From Acidobacteriota bacterium (lineage in GTDB: Bacteria; Acidobacteriota; Holophagae; Holophagales; Holophagaceae): a DNA stretch of 59,738 nt. A program made the position numbers and the translations under genes. The stretch is taken from NCBI GenBank assembly GCA_016213735.1, contig JACQZU010000006.1:1-59738 (forward strand), read 5' to 3'. Shown here piece after piece: positions 17,578-26,113 of the stretch; the stretch's first letter is position 1, and every line of letters begins with the position of its first letter. The notes under the pieces were generated by a model. It saw nothing but the letters and a program-made list of their open reading frames with translations. It was not told the DNA's origin and ran no database searches.

Positions 17578-18378
17578 CTATCCGCCAGGGGTATTCAGGC
17601 CCCGGAAGAGGGTCAGCAGGTCCCGGGGGCCCAGACCTTCCGCCCGGATCCCGGCGTGGATGCCCGCGGCCTCGCAGGCCGCCTGGGCCCGGGCACCGGG
17701 GAACCGGGCGGCGAGGTTGTTCGCCAGGGTCTTCCGGCGGTGGGCGAAACAGAGATGCAGGAACTCCAGCAGGGGCTTCCGCTCGGAGTGGGCTGGTCCG
17801 TCGGGGTCGGGATGGAAGGCCAGGACGATCGAATCCACCTTGGGCCGCGGAAGGAAGGCCCCGGGACCCAGCTTGATGACCCGCTCCACGCGGGCGCAGA
17901 GCTGGACCAGCACCGAAAGGGGACCATAGTCCTTCTGCCCCGGAGTCCCGGTGAGCTTCCGGCCCACCTCCAGCTGGAACATGAACACCATTCCGGACCA
18001 TGGAATGGGCTCGACCAGGAATCGCGTGAGGATCGCGGTGGCCGCGTTGTACGGGAGGTTCCCCACCACCGACCAGGGCCCTCCCTTCGGGAACGGAATC
18101 CTCACGGCGTCCCCCTCCAGCAGGTGGAAGTGGGGGAGCCCTCCGAACCGGACCCGGAGCAGTCCCGCGGCCTCGGGATCCAGTTCCACCGCGAACAGGG
18201 GGCGCCCGTCCTCCAGGAGAGGGGTCGTGAGCACGCCTCCGCCCGGCCCGATTTCGATGATTCCCTCCGCTGGAAGGGCCAGGGCGGCCTCGGAAATCCT
18301 GCGAATGGCATCCGGGGCCACCAGAAAATGTTGGCCGAAGTGCTTCTTGGCCTTCAGCCGGAGCTGGGGTTCTTCCAT
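17578..18378 (-). CDS. rsmA: 16S rRNA dimethyladenosine transferase RsmA (KsgA)
   Basis: RsmA dimethylates two adjacent adenines near the 3' end of 16S rRNA. The product, 266 aa from the ATG at 18378, shows KKHFGQHFL at the start, the AdoMet loop EIGPGGGVLT and the catalytic NLPYN. A start at 18417 would add 13 residues without family resemblance. It probably shares a transcript with rnj, both acting on RNA. Confidence 0.93.
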   Translation of the reverse strand: MEEPQLRLKAKKHFGQHFLVAPDAIRRISEAALALPAEGIIEIGPGGGVLTTPLLEDGRPLFAVELDPEAAGLLRVRFGGLPHFHLLEGDAVRIPFPKGGPWSVVGNLPYNAATAILTRFLVEPIPWSGMVFMFQLEVGRKLTGTPGQKDYGPLSVLVQLCARVERVIKLGPGAFLPRPKVDSIVLAFHPDPDGPAHSERKPLLEFLHLCFAHRRKTLANNLAARFPGARAQAACEAAGIHAGIRAEGLGPRDLLTLFRGLNTPGG

Positions 18379-18419
18379 GTCCCCATCATGCACCCGCGCC
18401 CATCCCCCCCGACGCACAG

Positions 18420-18452
18420 GAAAAGGGCACCGGGCGAACCCGGTGCCCTTCG
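18420..18452 (-). terminator. Rho-independent terminator after pilY1
   Basis: A perfect 12-bp stem (arms 18423-18434 and 18439-18450) closes a four-base loop, read as TTCG on the minus strand, and is followed there by TTTTCC. It lies 15 bp beyond the pilY1 stop in the right orientation. It should end the minor-pilin transcript before it runs into rsmA. Confidence 0.82.
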
Positions 18453-18466
18453 GACGATGGGGAGGA

Positions 18467-21400
18467 TCAGTGGACGGTGCGCCAGACCCGGGCCTTGGGA
18501 TAGCGTTCCCGGGAGGGACCGAGGAAGGTCTTCAACTGGAGGGTGGTGGCGGAGGTGCCGGAACCGGGAGGGGGGGCGCCCGCGCCGGTGGGCACGACGC
18601 CCCCTTGGATGACACCCCGGGTGCCCAGGGCGACGTACCCCGTGCTCACCCCGGCCCAGATGAACACCTGGCCGCTCTTGCAGGCGACCGTGGTCCGGGT
18701 GTCGTTCACGATCGGATTCAGGACGTCGCAGAGAATGAAGCTGCGGGTCTCCCCGTTCCCCCCGGCGCAGGGGTCGGCGCTCTGGGGATTGAAGTAGTTG
18801 TAGAACAGGGCCCCGGCCACGATCATGGGCGACACGATGCCCTTCGGAATGAAGCCGTTCGAGATGGACGGGAAATCCACGTAGTAGCCCAGGAATGGAT
18901 TCCCGCTGGCCGGGTTCAAGTAGTAGGTCGTGGCGCCGGGCGTGATTTCGGGATTCGTCGGGTTGCTCTGGTTGGAGAAGTTCTTGAGCGAACCGTCGAG
19001 GATCCCGTTGGTGTCCGTGCCCCAGGCGTAACTGTCCTGCCGGTCGAAGACCACGGTGAGGCGGTGATGGTTGGGGGTGGTGCCCGCACTGTACAGGTAG
19101 TCCAGGGGATTGTTCCGGTCCCCGCTGACCATGGCCACGCCCACGGCGGAGGGGGGCATCTGGCCGGTCTTGCCGGCCCCGGGGAAACGGCCCACCCGGA
19201 AGGGCGCAGGGTGGGTGGTGTAGCGTGCCCCGTTGCCCGAACTGTCCTGGTAGACGTGGCGGATGCCCGGGAGGGAGCCCTTGTTGCCGTCGGTGGTCCA
19301 GAGGGCCAGGTCGGAGCTGTCCACCCGGAAATCCATGAAGGGCGCGGTGCCCTGGCGGCCCAGGGCTCCCCAGGACCAGAGACCGCCCTTGTAGTCCATG
19401 AAGTACGCGCGCTGGGCCATGCCGCTGTTGAGGAAGTACTCGAAGGGCACCAGGCCGACGGGGATGGAGCCGATGGTGGCCGAGACCGCCCGGAGGTCAG
19501 CGGCCGCAAGGGCCCTCCCAGTCCAGACGTCCATCGCCAGAACGGATCGCCCCAGGGGAATGGGATTCCCCGAACCGTCCTTGAAGTTGACTTCGATCTC
19601 GGGGAGGCTCAGGCCCCCGCCAAAGAACACGGCATCGTGCATGGCCTTGTCGAACTGGACCCGGCCCAGGGCGGGGGTGCAAGAGCTGAACCCCATGCTG
19701 GCGATGACGGACTGCACGGTTCCGGAGGGGGGTCCCCCGGGCTCGACGGCGGTGGCGCGGACGCCGGCCTCGTCGGGAACCACCGCCCAGCGCAGGGCCG
19801 GGGTGAAGGGGTCGTGGATGTCCAGGGCGTAGTAGCTGCGACCGCCCTTGTTCAACCCGATCACGGCCAGGGCCCGTTCCCCGGAATCCACCAGGCCGTT
19901 GCCTCCCCCGCCCAAGGGGTTGGGCAGGTCCAGGTGGTAGATGGTGGGGGTGCCGTCCACCATGAAGCGGTGGGGGTTGGTGGTGGCCCCGAGGTACTGA
20001 AGGTTGGCCAGGAAGTCGGTGGGAAGGAAGGACCAGAGTTCGTCCACCGCGCCCACGACCACTTCCTGCTCGACGCCGCTCCCGTCCATCACCTTGGTGA
20101 CCTTGCTCACCTCTCCGAAGGCGTGGAGCCAGCCCTGGTTGGTGCCCACCAGGATGAGGCGGAACCGGTTCCCGCCCACCGCCGCGAGCCGAGGGGTCAA
20201 CTTGGTGGAGACATCGCTCCAGGTGAATTCGATGGCGGTAGGGCTGGAGTTGATGACGTCCCCCATGACATTGTCGCGAATGGTGGTCGGCCGGGGCGGG
20301 ACCGAAGTGTCCTTGGGCCCGTTGATGTCGGCCCCGGCGACATGCTGGATGATGGCCTTCTTTTGGTCGTCGGTGAGGGCGAGCGTCGGATAGGTCGGGG
20401 CCGGTCCCCCGATGCCGAGGTACGGCTTGAGAAGGGTGAATGCCGGGTCCTGGTCCGAGAACGCCGTGAGGCCCGCCAAGGGGGCGCCGAAGCCGGTGGG
20501 AGTCGACACCGCGGGATCCGGCGTGTTGGGCAGTCGGGTGTAAAGCTTCCGTGCCGTCCAGAGTCGGCTGGTTTTCAGGCTCTCCGCCGCGGACCACTGC
20601 GCGGAAGTCTCGTCGATCACCGAGGCCACGTTCCCGGACTTGTCCAGGATGTAGGTCTGGTCCCCCGACTCCTTGGTGGGGAACATCAGGAGGTCTCCGG
20701 GCCAAATGACGCCGCCGTTGAGAGGGGGCTTGAACTTGCCAATGTAGACCTGCTTGCCGAGGCTGGCCCCGATGTAGGGGAGGTTCGGGTTGCTCGTCTG
20801 GTTCACGTTGGAACTGAGGGAGGCCATCTGGAAGGCGAAATCCAGGCTCTGGGTGAGCAGGGCCGGATTGGTGGCGTCGAAGAAGTTGACCGAGGTGGGG
20901 TCCTTCCCCTTGCTGGGATCCGCGGGATCGAGCAGGGTGAAGGGCTTGAGGGTCTTCAGGTCCCAGGTCTTGGTGTCCGGGTCTCCCACGGCGGCGGCCG
21001 CGAACAGGCGGAACTTGGGGGCGGCGGTATTCGTGGTGGTTCCGGCCAGGCTCACGCCCACGGTCATGGTGGAGATGGGATGGGGGCGCTTGAAGGTCAC
21101 CGCGGGGCTGCCCCGTTGGAGAATGTGGAAGGGCAGGTACGAACGCACGGTGGAAGTGGACCCTGGCCAGGCCCCCTGGGGGTAGGAGGCAGGCACGGGG
21201 ATGGTGCTGGCCAGGCTGGTGTCCGCCCCGTGGGCGGCGATCCCGGCCAGGCTCACGATGTTGAACCACTGGGAGGGCTGCCCCGCGACGACCGTGCCCG
21301 GCTCCATGCTGTTCATGTTGGCGGCGATGGCGGCATTGCCCGAATTGGCATCGCCCACGAAGGTGGTCGAGTTGAGGTAGGGCGTGGTGGTGCTGGTGGG

Positions 21401-22816
21401 CGTCCCCGTTTCACCGTTGGGGACGCCGTCCGTGAAGACGAGGAGGAAGCTCTTCCGGCACTCGATGGGCGCGTCGGAACCCGTCTCCACGGCGTTGAAC
21501 ACGCTGCTGGCGTCGTTGTACTGGGCCAGGGAGTGGGCCATGGCGTAATTCAGGGGCGTGCCGTTCATGGGGGCGTAGGAGGCCAGGCGCTTCAGGCCCG
21601 CAAAGCTGTTCCCGTTGAGCACCACCCAGGCCCGCTGGGTGCCCCCGATGACGCCGCCCGAGGTCTCGGCGGTGGTGGTGGGGTCCGTGGCGCTCATGTC
21701 CCGGGTGCTGTCGGAGTTCAGGGTGCTTCCCTCCATGACCCCTGAGGAGCCCGAGGTGTCGTTGATGAACCGGTAGGCCCAGAACACCTTGTTCCAGTAC
21801 TTGACCCAGACCTGCATGGCCGCGTCCTTGATGGCCTGGGCCCGGGTCCGGGCGGGAATCCCGCTGGCGAAGGCCTTCCCCGTGCCGCTGGCCTGGGGGA
21901 TGGTGGTGGAAGTGGTGAAGACCCATTGCCAATAGGCCGGCCGGAAGCCCGCGAAGTTGACATTCACGTTGCACTTGCTCGCCCCTCCGTTGAAGGGGGC
22001 TGCCGCCGTGTTCGTGATGCTGCTGAAGACGTTGCTGACCCGGTAGCTCCGGTCGATCTCGAGTTCTGTGTTGGAGGCGGGATCCAGGATGGTCATGGCC
22101 AGCGGGTAGTTGCTGGCGTACATGTTCCGGTACTCCCCGGCGGGGATGTTCCGGACCACCGTGGGGCTGTCGAGGACCGTCCAGCAGATGGGAAGGTCGA
22201 AGGTCTTGCCCCCGGAGGTGAAGCGCACGTGGCTGGCGCTGCGAATCCAGTTGCGCACATCGGCGGCGAAGTCGGGATTAAGGGTCGTTGTCGCCCCGGG
22301 CTTGTATTCCCCCGCCAGGAAGGGGGCCGCGGAATCCCAGGTCCCCGCCCAGTTCTTGAGGGGAACGTAGTTGTTCCTGACGGCAAGATCGCCGTTGTTC
22401 GCGTAGTTCAAGAGGCTCCCGTCAGGCCGGACCAGGCTCCCGGCACTGAGGTTGGGCCCGCCGTTCCCGGACATGTTGCACGTCACGGTCACCTCGAAGC
22501 GCTGCGCCCCGGCGACCACCCCCTTGCTCGCCAGGGTGAAGGTCATGGCCACGTCCGTGCCGTAGAGGCTGTCGGTGACGTCGGCACTGACGTAGTCCTT
22601 GTGCCACATGATCGCCCGCATGGACCCCGTGAAATCGAACAAGGTCATGATCTCGGGCTTCATGGTGGTCAGGCTGTTGCTCTGCTGGAAGAGGTCCAGG
22701 AAGTCCGTCTTGCTGGTGCGGAGGCGCGGATCCAGCTGGGCATGGGCGAAGGTCCCTGCGGCCAGGAGCAGCCCGGCCAGCAGGGCGCGGTGGGGCGCGA
22801 AACGCTTGGATGACAT
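18467..22816 (-). CDS. pilY1: PilY1-type pilus tip adhesin/assembly factor
   Basis: The product is a 1449-aa secreted protein. The ATG at 22816 follows AGGAG and starts a signal peptide ending AHA at residue 26. The N-terminal half is von Willebrand A-like: D61-F-T63-G-S65 stands where a MIDAS DxSxS is expected, and VFTDGVPNGETG lies further on. The C-terminal half matches the PilC/PilY1 beta-propeller (IGLNKGGRSYYALDIHDP), with an Asp/Asn-rich possible calcium loop (TDTNGILDG). PilY1 proteins cap type IV pili, support retraction balance and adhesion. Last gene of the minor-pilin operon. Confidence 0.92.
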   Translation of the reverse strand: MSSKRFAPHRALLAGLLLAAGTFAHAQLDPRLRTSKTDFLDLFQQSNSLTTMKPEIMTLFDFTGSMRAIMWHKDYVSADVTDSLYGTDVAMTFTLASKGVVAGAQRFEVTVTCNMSGNGGPNLSAGSLVRPDGSLLNYANNGDLAVRNNYVPLKNWAGTWDSAAPFLAGEYKPGATTTLNPDFAADVRNWIRSASHVRFTSGGKTFDLPICWTVLDSPTVVRNIPAGEYRNMYASNYPLAMTILDPASNTELEIDRSYRVSNVFSSITNTAAAPFNGGASKCNVNVNFAGFRPAYWQWVFTTSTTIPQASGTGKAFASGIPARTRAQAIKDAAMQVWVKYWNKVFWAYRFINDTSGSSGVMEGSTLNSDSTRDMSATDPTTTAETSGGVIGGTQRAWVVLNGNSFAGLKRLASYAPMNGTPLNYAMAHSLAQYNDASSVFNAVETGSDAPIECRKSFLLVFTDGVPNGETGTPTSTTTPYLNSTTFVGDANSGNAAIAANMNSMEPGTVVAGQPSQWFNIVSLAGIAAHGADTSLASTIPVPASYPQGAWPGSTSTVRSYLPFHILQRGSPAVTFKRPHPISTMTVGVSLAGTTTNTAAPKFRLFAAAAVGDPDTKTWDLKTLKPFTLLDPADPSKGKDPTSVNFFDATNPALLTQSLDFAFQMASLSSNVNQTSNPNLPYIGASLGKQVYIGKFKPPLNGGVIWPGDLLMFPTKESGDQTYILDKSGNVASVIDETSAQWSAAESLKTSRLWTARKLYTRLPNTPDPAVSTPTGFGAPLAGLTAFSDQDPAFTLLKPYLGIGGPAPTYPTLALTDDQKKAIIQHVAGADINGPKDTSVPPRPTTIRDNVMGDVINSSPTAIEFTWSDVSTKLTPRLAAVGGNRFRLILVGTNQGWLHAFGEVSKVTKVMDGSGVEQEVVVGAVDELWSFLPTDFLANLQYLGATTNPHRFMVDGTPTIYHLDLPNPLGGGGNGLVDSGERALAVIGLNKGGRSYYALDIHDPFTPALRWAVVPDEAGVRATAVEPGGPPSGTVQSVIASMGFSSCTPALGRVQFDKAMHDAVFFGGGLSLPEIEVNFKDGSGNPIPLGRSVLAMDVWTGRALAAADLRAVSATIGSIPVGLVPFEYFLNSGMAQRAYFMDYKGGLWSWGALGRQGTAPFMDFRVDSSDLALWTTDGNKGSLPGIRHVYQDSSGNGARYTTHPAPFRVGRFPGAGKTGQMPPSAVGVAMVSGDRNNPLDYLYSAGTTPNHHRLTVVFDRQDSYAWGTDTNGILDGSLKNFSNQSNPTNPEITPGATTYYLNPASGNPFLGYYVDFPSISNGFIPKGIVSPMIVAGALFYNYFNPQSADPCAGGNGETRSFILCDVLNPIVNDTRTTVACKSGQVFIWAGVSTGYVALGTRGVIQGGVVPTGAGAPPPGSGTSATTLQLKTFLGPSRERYPKARVWRTVH

Positions 22817-22830
22817 GGGGTGGCTCCTGT

Positions 22831-23478
22831 TCATCGCACGCCGACGGCGGTGGAGATGAAGGCTTCCTTTGAGTGGACGAAGGTGGGCGCGAGGGCTCCG
22901 CTTCCAACCTGGACCTGGGCATCGGACCGGAGGGCCCAGAGGTCCGGGGCCTGGCGTGAAACGGCGCCCTGGGCCGGGGTGAAGCTCCCCTGGACGACGC
23001 CCTGGCTGATGTTCTGGATGGGCAGCTTCCCCATGCGGGTCAGCCCCACCGAGGTCCACTGGGTGGTGGCGGGCATCCCAGGAGACGGCGCGGGCAGGGC
23101 AATGGTCAGGTCGGGCTGGGGGGTGGACCAGGGCCCGGCATAGAGCCCCGCCGTGATGGGATCGTAGGGCTTCCCGGCCAGGGTGTCGTCCTGGAGCAGG
23201 GTGCGGCGGAGGTTCTGCAAGGCAAGGGCCGTGGGTGTGGCGCTCGTGGGATCCCCGCCGATCCAGACCAGGGACCACTCGATCCCCGAATCCGCCACGT
23301 TGCGCACCATGGTGCCCTGGCGGCTGGTGCCGGTGATGACCACTTCCCGGAAGGAGTTCCGGGACATGCCCACCGCCGCCACCGTGAGGAGAACCAGGAG
23401 AAGGAGGGCCACCATGATGGTGAGCCCGCCGGACTGGCTCCTGCTGTGGGGGTGCCGCTGCTTGTTCGCTCTTCGCAT
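22831..23478 (-). CDS. pilX: PilX-like minor pilin
   Basis: The 215-aa protein has a short basic leader and a hydrophobic helix (TIMVALLLLVLLTVAAVGM, residues 20-38) followed by SRNSFREVVITG, as in the PilX N-terminal family. The usual prepilin Gly-Phe-Thr cleavage context is replaced by SGGLTIM. The ATG at 23478 follows GGGAGA. It sits between pilW and pilY1; minor pilins of this set prime pilus assembly together with PilY1. Confidence 0.85.
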   Translation of the reverse strand: MRRANKQRHPHSRSQSGGLTIMVALLLLVLLTVAAVGMSRNSFREVVITGTSRQGTMVRNVADSGIEWSLVWIGGDPTSATPTALALQNLRRTLLQDDTLAGKPYDPITAGLYAGPWSTPQPDLTIALPAPSPGMPATTQWTSVGLTRMGKLPIQNISQGVVQGSFTPAQGAVSRQAPDLWALRSDAQVQVGSGALAPTFVHSKEAFISTAVGVR

Positions 23479-23489
23479 GGCTTTCTCCC

Positions 23490-24668
23490 TCACTTCACGG
23501 GCAGGCCGAAGTGCCGCGGGACCACCACCAGGCTCTGGACCTGGCTCTTGTAGGCGGCCGTGAGCGTCGGGGTGGCACTGTATTCGGGACGCTTGGTGGC
23601 GGTGCGCGTGCTGATGTCCAGGCGCACCAGGACCGGGGCGTTGCGGAACCAGTCGATGGAATTGGTGTCCTTGGCGTCGGCCCGCCCGTAGGTGGCCAGC
23701 TGGGTGTTCATGGCCGCCTGGATCCCGTTGGTCCATCCCGAGGTCATGCCCGAAGCCGAGACCCCTTCCCCCGCCCAGCTTCCGCCCGAATTGGCGCTCA
23801 GGTAGGCCTTGAAACCGGAGACGTTCTCGGTGATCACGGTCTCTCCGCCGGCGGCGGCGGCGAAGGCGTTGGGGTCGTAGGCGCCCTGCTCCCGGATCAG
23901 GCAGGGGATGCCGTTGGGTTTGGCCGGATCCGGGTCCATCTTCCGCATCCGGATGCAGTAGTGCACCATCTGGGCCGGCTGAAAGAGCATCACCTCCGAA
24001 GCGGGGATGTGCCGGGTCTTGGAGGGGGCCCCCGTGGAGCCCACCCCGGTGACCGAGGCGTTGGGATCCGCCCCGGCCACCACGGTGACGATCTTGCTCC
24101 CGCTCATGGCGCTGGCGGACTTGATGTACCGGGTCTCCCAGGAATCCTTGAAGACGAAATACTGGCCGGGCTTGACCATCTGGGCGAAGCTGGGGTCCTT
24201 GCAATCCAGGTCGAAGGTGTCCTCGGTGGCCGCGGGAGCCTGGCCCAGGACGACCAGCTCGGCCGCCGACCGGGCGGCGTTGGCACCCAGGGTGGCCTGG
24301 ATGGGGAGCGGCTGGTCGAAATAGATGAACAACTCGTCCGCGGTCTGGGGATCGTCCGGGCCCGCCCCGGGCACGGGCATGTTGGGAAGAATGTAGAAGG
24401 GGGGATTGGCGGCATTGAGTTCCGGAGGAGGCGCGCTCAGGTCCTTCAGGAACATGCCGGCCGAGTTCAAATCGTCGTAGAGGAGGTCCACCGCCATGCG
24501 ATTCCGGCGGGCGCTGGAGAGGCGCTCCCCGGTGGTGGTGAGCGCCCCCAGGCTGGACTTGAAGACCTGGGCCATCCCGGCCATCAACAGCCCAGTGAAG
24601 AGCAGGGCCACCATCAACTCCACGAGGGAGAAGCCGCGGCTTCTGGAGGGAAGGCGGTGCCTAGCCAT
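23490..24668 (-). CDS. pilW: PilW-like minor pilin
   Basis: The 392-aa prepilin has the type IV leader cut site RSRGFSLVELMVALLFTGLL (residues 9-28), with Gly before Phe and Glu at +5, then a long globular domain. That arrangement is recognised by PilD-type prepilin peptidases. Length is in the PilW range. Its start overlaps the pilV stop by 8 bp. It is part of the fimT-pilV-pilW-pilX-pilY1 order typical of type IVa pili. Confidence 0.87.
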   Translation of the reverse strand: MARHRLPSRSRGFSLVELMVALLFTGLLMAGMAQVFKSSLGALTTTGERLSSARRNRMAVDLLYDDLNSAGMFLKDLSAPPPELNAANPPFYILPNMPVPGAGPDDPQTADELFIYFDQPLPIQATLGANAARSAAELVVLGQAPAATEDTFDLDCKDPSFAQMVKPGQYFVFKDSWETRYIKSASAMSGSKIVTVVAGADPNASVTGVGSTGAPSKTRHIPASEVMLFQPAQMVHYCIRMRKMDPDPAKPNGIPCLIREQGAYDPNAFAAAAGGETVITENVSGFKAYLSANSGGSWAGEGVSASGMTSGWTNGIQAAMNTQLATYGRADAKDTNSIDWFRNAPVLVRLDISTRTATKRPEYSATPTLTAAYKSQVQSLVVVPRHFGLPVK

Positions 24669-25203
24669 GGAGAATCCTCCGGGTGAGGTTCACGGTTCGC
24701 TGGACCTTGGTGGCCGTCCCGGCCGCCAGTTCGTCCTCGAAGCGCACCACGACCTGATAATCGTCGAAGCCCATGAGGCCGATCTGCGCACCGGCGGCGT
24801 TCCTCACGGGGATGTTGTTGACCCCCGCCACGAGGGTGGTGGTGACGGTGAAGATGGGAGTGACGTCCGCAGGGGGGGGAACCGAGGCCACGTCCACCCC
24901 GTCCTTGTTGAAGAGGCGGGTCACCGTGGGCTGAGTGATGTAGTTCAGGGTGCCCATGGCGGCGGGGGCGGCAAGGGCGGTGTCCGTGAGCGTCAGGTAG
25001 CTGAGGCGGCCTTCCAATTCCAGGCGGTCCATGATGTGGTCGGCGATCTGCACGGCCGTGGTGAGGCTCCGGGATCCCCTGGCGGCGCGCATGGACATGA
25101 GCTGGAGCATGGAGAGCCCCAGGATCCCCACGGCCAGGATGAAGGCCGCCATCAGCATCTCAACCATGCTGAAGCCGGACTGGGATGTTCGGACCCGCTG
25201 CAT
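24661..25203 (-). CDS. pilV: PilV-like minor pilin
   Basis: The 180-aa prepilin starts at the ATG at 25203, which follows GGAGGATC and overlaps the fimT stop by one base (TGATG). The leader MQRVRTSQSG is followed by FSMVEMLMAAFILAVGILGL, with the usual Glu at +5. The rest is a small beta-rich domain with a C-terminal FDDYQVVVRFED segment. Expected to be part of the tip-priming complex. Confidence 0.87.
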   Translation of the reverse strand: MQRVRTSQSGFSMVEMLMAAFILAVGILGLSMLQLMSMRAARGSRSLTTAVQIADHIMDRLELEGRLSYLTLTDTALAAPAAMGTLNYITQPTVTRLFNKDGVDVASVPPPADVTPIFTVTTTLVAGVNNIPVRNAAGAQIGLMGFDDYQVVVRFEDELAAGTATKVQRTVNLTRRILHG

Positions 25204-25979
25204 CAGATCCTCCGCCACTGGCCGTCCCCGTTGCGGGAGCCGGGATTGTAGAACTTGTAGACGGTCGCCCCGTTGGCCTGGACGTAGATCAGGCCCATGG
25301 GCCCCCCGGGCACGGGAAGCCCGTTCGAGATGGAGACCACGGGGATGAGGAAGGTGGTGGACCAGCGCTTGTTGGTCCCGGAGACGAGGGCGAAGTTGCG
25401 CGACCCGTCGGAATGGAAGAGCGCGTTCCCGGGCACCAGGGCCCCGGCGAACACCCCGGTGAAGGGATCGATGGTCGAGAGGTCCTGGTTGCCGGGGGCC
25501 GCGGCGTTCCACCAGGCGGGGAACGCGACGTCCACGCCCGCGTTCTGGTGGGCCCGCTCCCGGATCTGGTTGGCGTTGGGGTTGACCCCCAACCTGAAGC
25601 CCAGCCCGGCGGTGCTGGCGATGGCCTGGTTGGTGGGGGTGACCCCGTTCGAGGGCGGCTGGCCATTGAAGAGGTTGATCGCGACGGTGGCCAGGTCCGC
25701 GGTCGGCAGAAGCGCTCCGTCCACCTTGAACATGAACAGGGGGCTTGCGGTGGTCCAATTGCCCGCGGTCACCACCGCCGTGTCCCGGCCCGTGGCCACC
25801 GCCTGGGCCTGCACCTCGGCCAGGGCCCCCTCGATCTCGTCCAGGACCGACTTGACCGCGTTGGCGGGGCGGTTGCCGAGCCACTGGACGCTCACCACGG
25901 CCAGGATGCCGGCGATGATCAAGACCACCAGGAGTTCCACCAGACTGTAGCCCCGCTGGGGGGGAGTGGATCTTGTCAT
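25203..25979 (-). CDS. fimT: FimT/GspH-like prepilin
   Basis: The first gene of the minor-pilin operon encodes 258 aa with the leader MTRSTPPQRG and prepilin helix YSLVELLVVLIIAGILAVVS. Its Tyr at +1 of the mature protein is an accepted variant. The globular part is GspH/FimT-like in length. The ATG at 25979 follows GAGGAA. FimT proteins are pseudopilin-like subunits, some implicated in DNA binding during natural transformation; that role is not shown here. Confidence 0.85.
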   Translation of the reverse strand: MTRSTPPQRGYSLVELLVVLIIAGILAVVSVQWLGNRPANAVKSVLDEIEGALAEVQAQAVATGRDTAVVTAGNWTTASPLFMFKVDGALLPTADLATVAINLFNGQPPSNGVTPTNQAIASTAGLGFRLGVNPNANQIRERAHQNAGVDVAFPAWWNAAAPGNQDLSTIDPFTGVFAGALVPGNALFHSDGSRNFALVSGTNKRWSTTFLIPVVSISNGLPVPGGPMGLIYVQANGATVYKFYNPGSRNGDGQWRRI

Positions 25980-26113
25980 GGGATTCCTCGCGCGCAAGGG
26001 GAAGCTTGGGATGGTGCCGGAAGGGGCACCAGGGAAATTAATTATCGGGATTGCATCAATTAAAGCATCGGCCGGAGAACCCGGGGGGCAAGTCGATGGA
26101 GACTGTAAAAAAA
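25980..26113 (-). promoter_or_regulatory. Leader/promoter region of the minor-pilin operon
   Basis: This 134-bp gap before fimT contains an AT-rich stretch (26037-26063) that stands out in GC-rich DNA. Read on the minus strand it includes GATAAT, a fair -10; no good -35 is visible. Between it and fimT a perfect 6-bp stem (26013-26018 with 26025-26030) would form in the 5' leader. I see no known riboswitch. Promoter assignment is tentative. Confidence 0.35.

Noticed and set aside
16924-21745. Very long plus-strand open frames across RNase J, rsmA and pilY1
   Set aside because: They lie opposite well-identified genes and have Gly/Val/His-rich composition typical of antisense frames in GC-rich DNA.
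22817-23278. N-terminal extension of pilY1
   Set aside because: The extension overlaps pilX in another frame; the ATG at 22816 has a ribosome site and starts a signal peptide.
25980-26113. c-di-GMP/cAG (GEMM) riboswitch before the minor-pilin operon
   Set aside because: Only one short hairpin is present; the conserved GEMM core and tetraloop-receptor elements are not seen.
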